From JAXDBV01 sp034678415 (GTDB lineage: Bacteria > Bacteroidota > Bacteroidia > Bacteroidales > VadinHA17): 13,081 nt of DNA. Where the stretch lies: contig JAXDBV010000050.1 in NCBI GenBank assembly GCA_034678415.1, positions 1 through 13,081 on the forward strand, given 5' to 3'. The number at the start of each line of letters is the position of its first letter. Positions within the stretch are counted from its first letter, which is position 1. Below are positions 6,706-13,081 of this stretch, piece by piece. Under the pieces are notes generated by a model. The model saw only the letters and a program-made list of their open reading frames with translations. It did no database searches and was not told the DNA's origin. A program made the position numbers and the translations under genes.

Positions 6706-7013
6706 AATAAAATGATTAATATTGATTTAAAACTTATTTCTTTCAATGCTGCCCGTCCCTGTTTCCCGAGAATTAAAATCAGATGCAGAGCAAATGAAAA
6801 TGCAACTGTCGGATATCAGGCAAGACATAAACAATTGAGTAAAATAATAATTCCTAAAATAATGATAAACAATATTCTATAGTTTGTCATTGATACTTCG
6901 TTTCCAGGATATGGGGCTTTACTAGCCTGTATAAAGTTCAGCACCAAAGAATATCAACGGCCAACAGTCTGCCTTGTTTTACAGAGGGACGTCTTCGAAA
7001 CGACAAGTAAGTG
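6706..7013. other. Spacer between mscS and the left TonB-dependent receptor
   Basis: 308 bp, AT-rich, with no gene-like frame. It should hold the mscS promoter near its left end and the 3-prime end of the receptor transcript near its right end. I see no convincing terminator: the inverted arms I tested (for example GGCT/AGCC near 6917-6929) are short and lack a U-run. Confidence 0.5.
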
Positions 7014-9467
7014 TTAAAACTTCATCATCACCCTGATATTCAGTCTTCTTGATGTAAGATAATTCGGAACGGCGTACCAGAATACCTGTCCGCTGAGGTT
7101 ATGGATAGTGGTTACCCACTGGTAAGAGATAGTATTGTTGATATCAAGAAGGTTGAACAGTTCGGCGCTGATCCAGAAACTACTGAACGGCCGGAGCCAC
7201 CCGCCTTTCACGTACTGGTCTTTTTCGTCCTTGAATACTTTGGTGAATCCAATGTCAACCCTTCTGTACGGCGGCATACGGAAGACCTGGTCGTACCTGT
7301 TGGCATAGGGAGGGGTTGTGGGTAATCCCGATCCGTAATGCAGGCTGAACTGTACACGATAACTCGGATCCGCCGGCATATAATCCTGGAAATACATCCC
7401 GAAATTGAACAGCTGATCGGAGGGACGTGGATAATACCCGGGGTTGACGATCTCGTCGTTCTTATCCAGGTACCGGTCGCCCCGGATGTCTTCTCTGGTT
7501 TGCATGATCGAGAGGCTGGCCCATGATTCCACGCCCGGCACAAATTCTCCGTTCACCTTCATGTCAATCCCTGCGGCATAGCCATGCGCCATGTTCTTCC
7601 CTGCATAGACAATCCTGACATTGTCTATCCTGTAAGGTACCAGCCTGTCAAGGCTTTTATAATATATTTCAGCAGTGTATTTAAAGGGTCTGTCCCATGC
7701 AAGGAAGGTATAATCGGTGCCAAGTACAAGCTGTACTGATTTCTGGGCACGTATCCCACGGTTAAGATGTCCTTCCCTGTCTCTCATCTCCTTGAAAAAG
7801 GCAGGCTGGTAATAATATCCGCCGGAGAGGTAGAACTGAACATCCCTTCTCCAGTTTGGATTAAGCCACAAGCTGAACCTGGGACTTATCAGCCATTCAC
7901 GGTTAATATTCCACCATGATGACCGGATACCGGCATTTACATCAAGACTGGATGATCCAAGGTATGTTTTCCTGGCATATTGGACATATGAATTGACCCT
8001 TGCACCCGACAGGCTGAGGTCGGCCCGGTATGAGTAGGACAGGTTTACCTGCCGGTTATTGTTAGGAACAGAAAAGCCGGCCGAATCAGTAAGCTCCCAC
8101 TCATTAACTTGATTGTCAATCCATTCGTGCTGGTATTTCAAGCCCCAGTTGAAGTAATTGTTACCCGCATTCAGGCTGCCTTTGTGTTCAAAAGAGGAGA
8201 CAAAACCATCCAGGTAATTACGTGCATGGTTCAGGTATCGTCCTATACCTATGTTCATCACGCTGTCACCAAGGTTTTCCGATCCCAATTCCTTATCCAG
8301 TTCATTCAGGGAGTATCGTCCCTGGATGTCAAAAGTCTCTGATTCACTGGTATTATAGATGGATGATATGAATCTTAGATTTAGGTTATTCAGGGGTTTC
8401 CATCGGGCAGTGAAAGCGCCCAGAATGGTGGAAAACCTGTCTGTTTCCTGTCCTTCATAGTCAATATACAACTGAACAGCATTCTGAACCGTACCGAAGG
8501 AGGTAATCCTGTCTTCTGGAATGAACCGGTACCGGTTATCCGATATATTTCCCAGGAACGAGAGATCCAGCTTCCCGGAATATTTGTAGGTGATGAATGT
8601 TTGCACATCGATGAATACGGGTTTATAGTTCCCTTTCACATCGAGAGTACTGAGAAGGTATTGGTTGCTCTTGTAACGGAACCCGGCCAGGTATGTGAGG
8701 CGATCATGGGCCGTGACACCTTCAAGATGAGCTGATCCACCCAGGAAGCTGGCGGAGGCGCTATAGCTGTTTTCTTCCGGGGTGCGGTAATGGATATCGA
8801 GCACCGACGACATCTTGTCGCCATAACTGGCGTCGAACCCGCCGGCTGAAAACCGGATCGACGATACGAGATCGCTGTTGATAAAACTCAGCCCTTCCTG
8901 CTGGCCGGAGCGTATGAGGAACGGCCTGTAAACCTCCACCTCATTCACATACACCAGGTTTTCATCGAAGTTGCCTCCCCGTACTGAGTACTGTGAACTG
9001 AGTTCATTGCTGGATGAAACACCGGGGAATGTTTTCAGTGCCGATTCCACCTGTCCGCTGATGCTGGGTATGCTCGTAAAATCCCTGATATCGAGCCGGT
9101 GAAACGAGTTGTTGCGGCTGTGCAGACGGGTGACGCTGATATCATCGATAATCCCTACCGAACGCTTCATCAGCGGATCAAGTCGTCGTCTCTCTCCCGG
9201 CATCAGCATAACCGAGGTTTCATACAGTTGATAACCCACACATGAGAAACTCACCGGGTGAATTGTCTCAGCCGGAAGATGGATGAAATAGTACCCTGTG
9301 CTATCACTAATGGTTCCTTTTTGCAGGCCTTTAATAAAAATGTGGGCATAAGGAACAGGCATGCCGGTGGAATCCCTGAGAGTCCCGTAAAGCATGCCTT
9401 CCTGTTGGCACATAACCGGCGACACCAGCGATAATAAAAGGATCATATTTACCGGCCGTAATGTCAT
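7014..9467 (-). CDS. TonB-dependent outer-membrane receptor, conserved Bacteroidota type
   Basis: An 817-residue outer-membrane importer that would use TonB/ExbBD energy. The start MTLRPVN leads into a signal peptide (cleavage near residue 20, before QQEG). Next comes a carboxypeptidase-regulatory-like beta-sandwich (about 26-100; YGTLRDSTGMPVPYAHIFI, then SDSTGYYFIHLP), then the plug (about 125-228) with ESALKTFPGV, SSQYSVRGGNFDENLVYVN, RPFLIRSGQQEGLSFINSD and GGFDASYGDKMSSVLDI, then a long series of amphipathic strands ending in MMKF with the usual C-terminal aromatic residue. The plug wording is typical of a receptor type that recurs across Bacteroidota and is distinct from SusC. No SusD-like gene is adjacent, so a glycan role is not supported. 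It diverges from the second receptor. No frameshift. Substrate unknown; family assignment firm. Confidence 0.94.
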   Translation of the reverse strand: MTLRPVNMILLLSLVSPVMCQQEGMLYGTLRDSTGMPVPYAHIFIKGLQKGTISDSTGYYFIHLPAETIHPVSFSCVGYQLYETSVMLMPGERRRLDPLMKRSVGIIDDISVTRLHSRNNSFHRLDIRDFTSIPSISGQVESALKTFPGVSSSNELSSQYSVRGGNFDENLVYVNEVEVYRPFLIRSGQQEGLSFINSDLVSSIRFSAGGFDASYGDKMSSVLDIHYRTPEENSYSASASFLGGSAHLEGVTAHDRLTYLAGFRYKSNQYLLSTLDVKGNYKPVFIDVQTFITYKYSGKLDLSFLGNISDNRYRFIPEDRITSFGTVQNAVQLYIDYEGQETDRFSTILGAFTARWKPLNNLNLRFISSIYNTSESETFDIQGRYSLNELDKELGSENLGDSVMNIGIGRYLNHARNYLDGFVSSFEHKGSLNAGNNYFNWGLKYQHEWIDNQVNEWELTDSAGFSVPNNNRQVNLSYSYRADLSLSGARVNSYVQYARKTYLGSSSLDVNAGIRSSWWNINREWLISPRFSLWLNPNWRRDVQFYLSGGYYYQPAFFKEMRDREGHLNRGIRAQKSVQLVLGTDYTFLAWDRPFKYTAEIYYKSLDRLVPYRIDNVRIVYAGKNMAHGYAAGIDMKVNGEFVPGVESWASLSIMQTREDIRGDRYLDKNDEIVNPGYYPRPSDQLFNFGMYFQDYMPADPSYRVQFSLHYGSGLPTTPPYANRYDQVFRMPPYRRVDIGFTKVFKDEKDQYVKGGWLRPFSSFWISAELFNLLDINNTISYQWVTTIHNLSGQVFWYAVPNYLTSRRLNIRVMMKF

Positions 9468-9773
9468 ACAGGGTTTCTCAAGAATACGAACTGTAAGTGC
9501 TACAATTAATTGTGCAAGGTAGGGATTTTTTTACAGGCATCCGTACCGGTTGGTCTGATGATGGTACTTACAGGAAACAGATGTTTATCCTGGCTCCTCA
9601 TCCTCTCATGCTGTCGTTATTCATGGCATCATCGTTGGAATGCCTGCATAATTAAATGGTCGGTACCGGTTTACAAGCTGCCTGCTTGTGAAAATTAACA
9701 TTGGGTTAATATTCAGTTCATATTCAGGGATTTCTTTTGTGACGGTATACGATTATTCTAAACTAAAACTGCT
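9468..9773. promoter_or_regulatory. Divergent promoter region between two TonB-dependent receptor genes
   Basis: 306 bp between two start codons facing apart. On the minus side TACCTTGC (9521 down to 9514) resembles a Bacteroidota -7 element lacking one T, and directly after it is a perfect 12-base palindrome, ACAATTAATTGT (9502-9513), over the predicted transcription start. On the plus side there is a 6-bp hairpin, ACAAGC (9673-9678) with GCTTGT (9684-9689), and a 9-base direct repeat GTACCGGTT at 9543-9551 and 9663-9671. No clean promoter could be picked for the plus-strand gene. A 62-codon hydrophobic ORF at 9510-9698 has no recognisable family and is not called. Confidence 0.45.
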
Positions 9774-12665
9774 ATGGATCTTTTTCTTCGCATCATCAGG
9801 TACCTCAGGCCGGGAATTCTTTTTTTGGTGCTGGATGTGTTTTCCTTGTTCTGTATATACGGTCAGAAGGGAACCATTGAAGGGATCGTAAGAGATCCTG
9901 CAACAAATGAGGTTTTACCCGGAGCACATATAATGGCCGGACAATCCATGCAGGGGACTATTACGGACCTTGAAGGGAGGTACATTCTGATAGGAATGGA
10001 TCCGGGATTATACAATATCAGGGTGTCGTATGTCTCATACCACCCAGTGATGATTGAAAATGTCATTGTCATTGCGGGAAAAACAACTTTCGTGGACGTT
10101 GAACTGGAGCCGGCACCGGCAACGATTGAAGGTGCCACCGTTGTTGCCGTTCGTCGTACCGGATCTGACCTGGCAATGCTCACTTCCGTTCGGACATCTC
10201 CCGTGATAGCATCGGGGATCTCAGGCCAGCAGATCGCACGTACACAGGACCGTGACGCCTCGGAAGTGGTGCGGCGCATACCGGGTATCACCATCATGGA
10301 TAACCGTTTTGTGCTCGTCAGGGGCTTGTCACAACGATATAACAGCGTATGGCTCAACAATGCAGCCACACCAAGCTCGGAAGCGGATGTAAAAGCATTC
10401 TCATTTGACCTCATTCCTAGTGCCATGATCGATAACCTGGTGATTTATAAATCCTTTACCCCTGAATTGCCCGCTGACTACACCGGGGGTTTCATACGGA
10501 TCATTACGAAAAATATGCCGGAACATAACAGGATGAGTATCAGCTATGCTTCCTCCTGGGCGGAAGGAACCACCCTGGAGAACTTCTACAGCTCCGGGGG
10601 GAGTAAGACCGACTGGCTGGGATTTGACAACGGCTACCGCAGCCTGCCTGACGGAATGCCCGCACATCTGAACGAGTACGAGCTTGCACAAAATCCTGTC
10701 GTACAGGAGAAAGTGTCTGAAATTGGTAAGTCACTGAATGAGAATTGGGGACTTCATTCCAGGAAAGCATTTCCCGACCAGCGTTTTTCGTTGGCCATAC
10801 AACGCAGATTCGGATCAGGTAAAGGATCAATGGGAATGATCACCAACCTGTCATATTCCAATATATTCAATTATGATAATATTTCAAGCAACCAGTACTC
10901 CATCTATAATTTCAAAGAAAACAAACCATCATTTACCGACCGGATGCAAGATGAGCAATATACACATACTGCCGGTATCAGTCTGATGCACAATTGGGCC
11001 TTCTTTCCCGGTACGGATCACAAGATTGAGTTCAGGAACCTTTTTAACCAGCTGGGCTGGACACGGTCAACCGTCCGCCAGGGCAGGGACTATTATAACG
11101 ATGGTCGGCACTACCGGTCCTTTGAATTAAGATATCAGAGCCGGGCCACCTATTCCGGTCAACTGGGTGGAGAACATACCTTCCGTGAAGGAGATACCAG
11201 GATAGATTGGAATGCAGGTTATGCTTTCGCCAATAAGAAAGAACCCGATCTGAAGAGATACAGACAGCTGAGAAGTGTGACCGATACCACACGGTATTAT
11301 ATGATTTTCCCTGAACCCTCGGGTCCTGACCTCTCCTCTGAAGCACGATACTGGCTCGACCTGGGTGAGCACATCTGGTCGGGAAATATCAACTGGCTGC
11401 ACAAAAAATCATTGGGAAAATGGGCTCCTGAAATTAAAATGGGACTTTATCTCGAACACAAGAGCAGGCAATTCTCAGCCAGGAATTTCGGATATGCCAA
11501 GGGAAGCACAGATTCTGAATTCGGCATAACTTATCTCCCGGTGGAACAACTGTTCTCAGATGAGAACATTAACCGTTCCACAGGTATCAAAATAATGGAG
11601 ATTACCTCAAGATCAGATTCATATACCGCTTCCTCCTCCCAGGTCTCAGGATATGTTACATTTAAGCTTCCCGTAACCTCTCGTCTTAGCTTCTACGGAG
11701 GTGTTCGCATGGAGAAAAACCGCCAGGTACTCTTCGGCTACCGCCAGGGCACTTCTCAACCATCGGATGTGAACAGGGATACCGTAAATCTCTTTCCTTC
11801 AGCAAACCTGACTTACCGTTTCAATGATGATCACCTCCTGCGCCTAACCTATGGCATGTCGGTCAACCGCCCCGAATTCCGTGAAATAGCTCCTTTCTAT
11901 TTCGTTGATTTTGATGAGAATGCAGGTATCTACGGTAATCCCCTCCTGCAACAGGCAAATATTGTCAATTATGACCTGCGGTATGAGTACTATCCTTCCG
12001 CCGGGGAAACATGTTCCATCGGATTATTCTATAAAAAATTCCACCATCCCATTGAAAAAGTGATCATTGGGAACAATCCCCTTCAGTACAGTTTTGAAAA
12101 CGTGGAACAAGCCATATGCTATGGTTTGGAAGCAGACCTCAGGAAGTCGTTTGATGTCCTTCCGGCCCTTAAATACTTCAGTCTCATAGTGAATGCATCG
12201 CTTATTCAAAGCAGGGTGGATTTCCCTGAAGGAACACTGCAACGCGATCGGCCTCTCCAGGGACAATCGCCTTTCATCGTCAATGCCGGTGTTTATTACG
12301 ATAATCCGGAAAATGGTGTCATGCTCAGCATTCTATATAACATTATTGGAAACCGGATCATAGCCGTCGGAAGACCTTCTCCCAATTCCTGGGAGGATAT
12401 ACCGGACATCTATGAATCATCCCGTCATCTTGTTGATCTGACATTTATAAAACGAATCACCCCTTTTATTGATCTGAAGGGAGGCGTCAAGGACCTTCTG
12501 AACCAGGAGGTTTTGTTCATCCAAACCATCGATACCAATGTGGACATGGCTTTCTATCCCGGTAGTTCCACCCAGGGTAAACAATATTTTCATCGCCGGA
12601 TGGTGACCCGGTCGTATTTTCCCGGTCGATATATTAACCTCGGATTGGCATTGAATCTCCGGTAG
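9774..12665 (+). CDS. TonB-dependent outer-membrane receptor with carboxypeptidase-regulatory-like domain
   Basis: A 963-residue receptor. A signal peptide (about 1-30, with a hydrophobic run before IYG and likely cleavage ahead of QKG) is followed by a carboxypeptidase-regulatory-like domain (about 33-112: GTIEGIVRDPATNEVLPGA, then TDLEGRYILIGM and SYVSY). The plug (about 140-250) shows DASEVVRRIPGI, FVLVRGLSQRYNSVWLNN, then TPSSEADVKAFSFDLIPS and ELPADYTGGFIRI. This RYN / EAD / DLIPS plug pattern is of the long TonB receptor type also seen in Alphaproteobacteria, distinct from SusC. The barrel follows to the end, with NRPEFREIAPFYFVDF near 700. It ends in LNLR rather than an aromatic residue, which is unusual for an outer-membrane barrel. 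A predicted surface lipoprotein starts 123 bp downstream on the same strand and may be its partner. Start at ATG 9774 has no clear ribosome site. Substrate unknown. Confidence 0.94.
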   Translation: MDLFLRIIRYLRPGILFLVLDVFSLFCIYGQKGTIEGIVRDPATNEVLPGAHIMAGQSMQGTITDLEGRYILIGMDPGLYNIRVSYVSYHPVMIENVIVIAGKTTFVDVELEPAPATIEGATVVAVRRTGSDLAMLTSVRTSPVIASGISGQQIARTQDRDASEVVRRIPGITIMDNRFVLVRGLSQRYNSVWLNNAATPSSEADVKAFSFDLIPSAMIDNLVIYKSFTPELPADYTGGFIRIITKNMPEHNRMSISYASSWAEGTTLENFYSSGGSKTDWLGFDNGYRSLPDGMPAHLNEYELAQNPVVQEKVSEIGKSLNENWGLHSRKAFPDQRFSLAIQRRFGSGKGSMGMITNLSYSNIFNYDNISSNQYSIYNFKENKPSFTDRMQDEQYTHTAGISLMHNWAFFPGTDHKIEFRNLFNQLGWTRSTVRQGRDYYNDGRHYRSFELRYQSRATYSGQLGGEHTFREGDTRIDWNAGYAFANKKEPDLKRYRQLRSVTDTTRYYMIFPEPSGPDLSSEARYWLDLGEHIWSGNINWLHKKSLGKWAPEIKMGLYLEHKSRQFSARNFGYAKGSTDSEFGITYLPVEQLFSDENINRSTGIKIMEITSRSDSYTASSSQVSGYVTFKLPVTSRLSFYGGVRMEKNRQVLFGYRQGTSQPSDVNRDTVNLFPSANLTYRFNDDHLLRLTYGMSVNRPEFREIAPFYFVDFDENAGIYGNPLLQQANIVNYDLRYEYYPSAGETCSIGLFYKKFHHPIEKVIIGNNPLQYSFENVEQAICYGLEADLRKSFDVLPALKYFSLIVNASLIQSRVDFPEGTLQRDRPLQGQSPFIVNAGVYYDNPENGVMLSILYNIIGNRIIAVGRPSPNSWEDIPDIYESSRHLVDLTFIKRITPFIDLKGGVKDLLNQEVLFIQTIDTNVDMAFYPGSSTQGKQYFHRRMVTRSYFPGRYINLGLALNLR

Positions 12666-12703
12666 ATAGTGGTCTGATATTCGTTGAATAGAATGATCAC
12701 TAT
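12666..12703 (+). repeat. Nested inverted repeat after the receptor stop codon
   Basis: Outer arms ATAGTGGT (12666-12673) and ATCACTAT (12696-12703) pair over 8 positions with one G.U. Inside them TATTC (12678-12682) and GAATA (12686-12690) form a second stem with a 3-base loop. It begins immediately after the stop codon. It is followed by A-rich rather than T-rich sequence, so it is not a standard terminator. It could protect or attenuate the transcript between receptor and lipoprotein. Confidence 0.4.
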
Positions 12704-12788
12704 TATAAAAAAAATAACGATTAGTTAACGATAGGGTAGCCTCAGGGTAATATTAACACAGGACATTTGTTCCAAAAAAACGGATAGT

Positions 12789-13081
12789 ATGAAATCAGAA
12801 TTCTCATGTATTCTTGTCCGGGGCATCATCGCAATTGCCCTGGTGTTTCCATCCTGCTCTGAAGAAGAGATAAAGGTTGAGTCCATTGCCCTTGACAGGA
12901 CTGAACTGACCGTTTCATTGGGTGACAGCGAAAGACTGATAGTGGTTTTTACCCCGCTGAGCGCGACGGATAAGAGAGTCGCTTGGAGGTCTGACAAATC
13001 ATCAGTGGTGACGGTATCAGATGCCGGTCTTCTTACGGCACAATCCCTCGGCGAAGCAAGTATCACCGCAATATCTCTGTC
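12789..13081 (+). CDS. Ig-like (Big_2) lipoprotein, N-terminal part only
   Basis: An open frame of 97 codons runs from ATG 12789 to the right edge. Residues 1-22 form a lipoprotein signal peptide with a hydrophobic core (IIAIALVF) and a lipid-anchor cysteine at 23 in VFPSC, a loose lipobox with F at -3. The next residues are SEEE, and acidic residues at this position act as a surface-export signal for lipoproteins in Bacteroidota, so I infer display on the cell surface. From residue 29 a group 2 bacterial Ig-like domain begins: VESIALDRTELTVSLGDSE, then AWRSDKSSVVTVSDAGLLTA, then GEASITAIS. Such domains act as spacers or adhesive modules; the functional part probably lies beyond the edge. It follows a TonB-dependent receptor by 123 bp on the same strand, which suggests co-expression as receptor plus surface accessory protein. 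ATG is preceded by an ACGGATAGT stretch with only a weak GGA site. Confidence 0.85.
   Translation, partial: MKSEFSCILVRGIIAIALVFPSCSEEEIKVESIALDRTELTVSLGDSERLIVVFTPLSATDKRVAWRSDKSSVVTVSDAGLLTAQSLGEASITAISL

Noticed and set aside
9510..9698. 62-codon hydrophobic ORF in the divergent promoter region
   Set aside because: No ribosome site or family resemblance, and it overlaps likely promoter elements for both receptors.
9863..10426. 187-codon open frame on the minus strand
   Set aside because: It lies wholly opposite the strongly supported receptor coding sequence, has no recognisable family, and its low-complexity Ser/Thr/Arg content is typical of an antisense shadow.
7014..12665. Classification of the two receptors as SusC proteins of a polysaccharide utilisation locus
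   Set aside because: Neither has a SusD-like gene beside it, and the plug motifs differ from SusC; the glycosidase is several genes away on another transcript and cytoplasmic.
12725..13066. 113-codon minus-strand ORF
   Set aside because: It is antisense to the lipoprotein, whose signal peptide and Ig-like domain are clear.

Overview
The window looks like a chromosomal segment from an anaerobic or facultative member of the Bacteroidota, probably Bacteroidales or Marinilabiliales-like. The reasons are two large TonB-dependent receptors that each begin with a carboxypeptidase-regulatory-like domain, a lipoprotein with a group 2 bacterial Ig-like domain and acidic residues after the lipid-anchored cysteine, a decayed type IX secretion sorting tail, and AT-rich spacers with at least one TAnnTTTG-type promoter element. 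There are no rRNA or tRNA genes, CRISPR array, transposase or phage genes. No organism name can be assigned from the sequence alone.

Left part (1-2669, all on the minus strand, read from right to left): a compact catabolic operon. Its first gene is the remnant of a sodium:solute symporter that has lost nearly all of its middle. It is followed closely by a uroporphyrinogen-decarboxylase-fold protein of the methyltransferase-like branch, then by a six-hairpin (alpha/alpha) glycosidase that runs off the left edge. The short spacings imply co-transcription: take up a glycoside, process it, and hydrolyse it. The transporter step appears to be broken here.

Spacer 2670-3658 is almost 1 kb with no intact gene. 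It holds a frameshifted, decayed T9SS-type C-terminal sorting domain on the plus strand, a strong 11-bp stem-loop, a long-range 17-bp imperfect inverted repeat, and one small cysteine-rich ORF of doubtful status.

Middle (3659-6705): housekeeping genes. Ornithine aminotransferase (rocD, minus) diverges from a small FMN nitroreductase (plus), which converges on a three-helix MscS-type mechanosensitive channel (minus).

Right part (7014-13081): two TonB-dependent receptors transcribed away from each other across a spacer of about 300 bp. The left one (minus) belongs to a widely conserved Bacteroidota receptor type. The right one (plus) is followed by an Ig-like, probably surface-exposed lipoprotein that runs off the right edge. 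Neither receptor has a SusD partner in view, so they are better seen as non-SusCD outer-membrane importers of unknown substrate.

I did not find a clear undescribed multi-gene system. The most unusual items are the deleted symporter with both ends preserved, the symporter/URO-D/glycosidase operon, and the decayed sorting tail.
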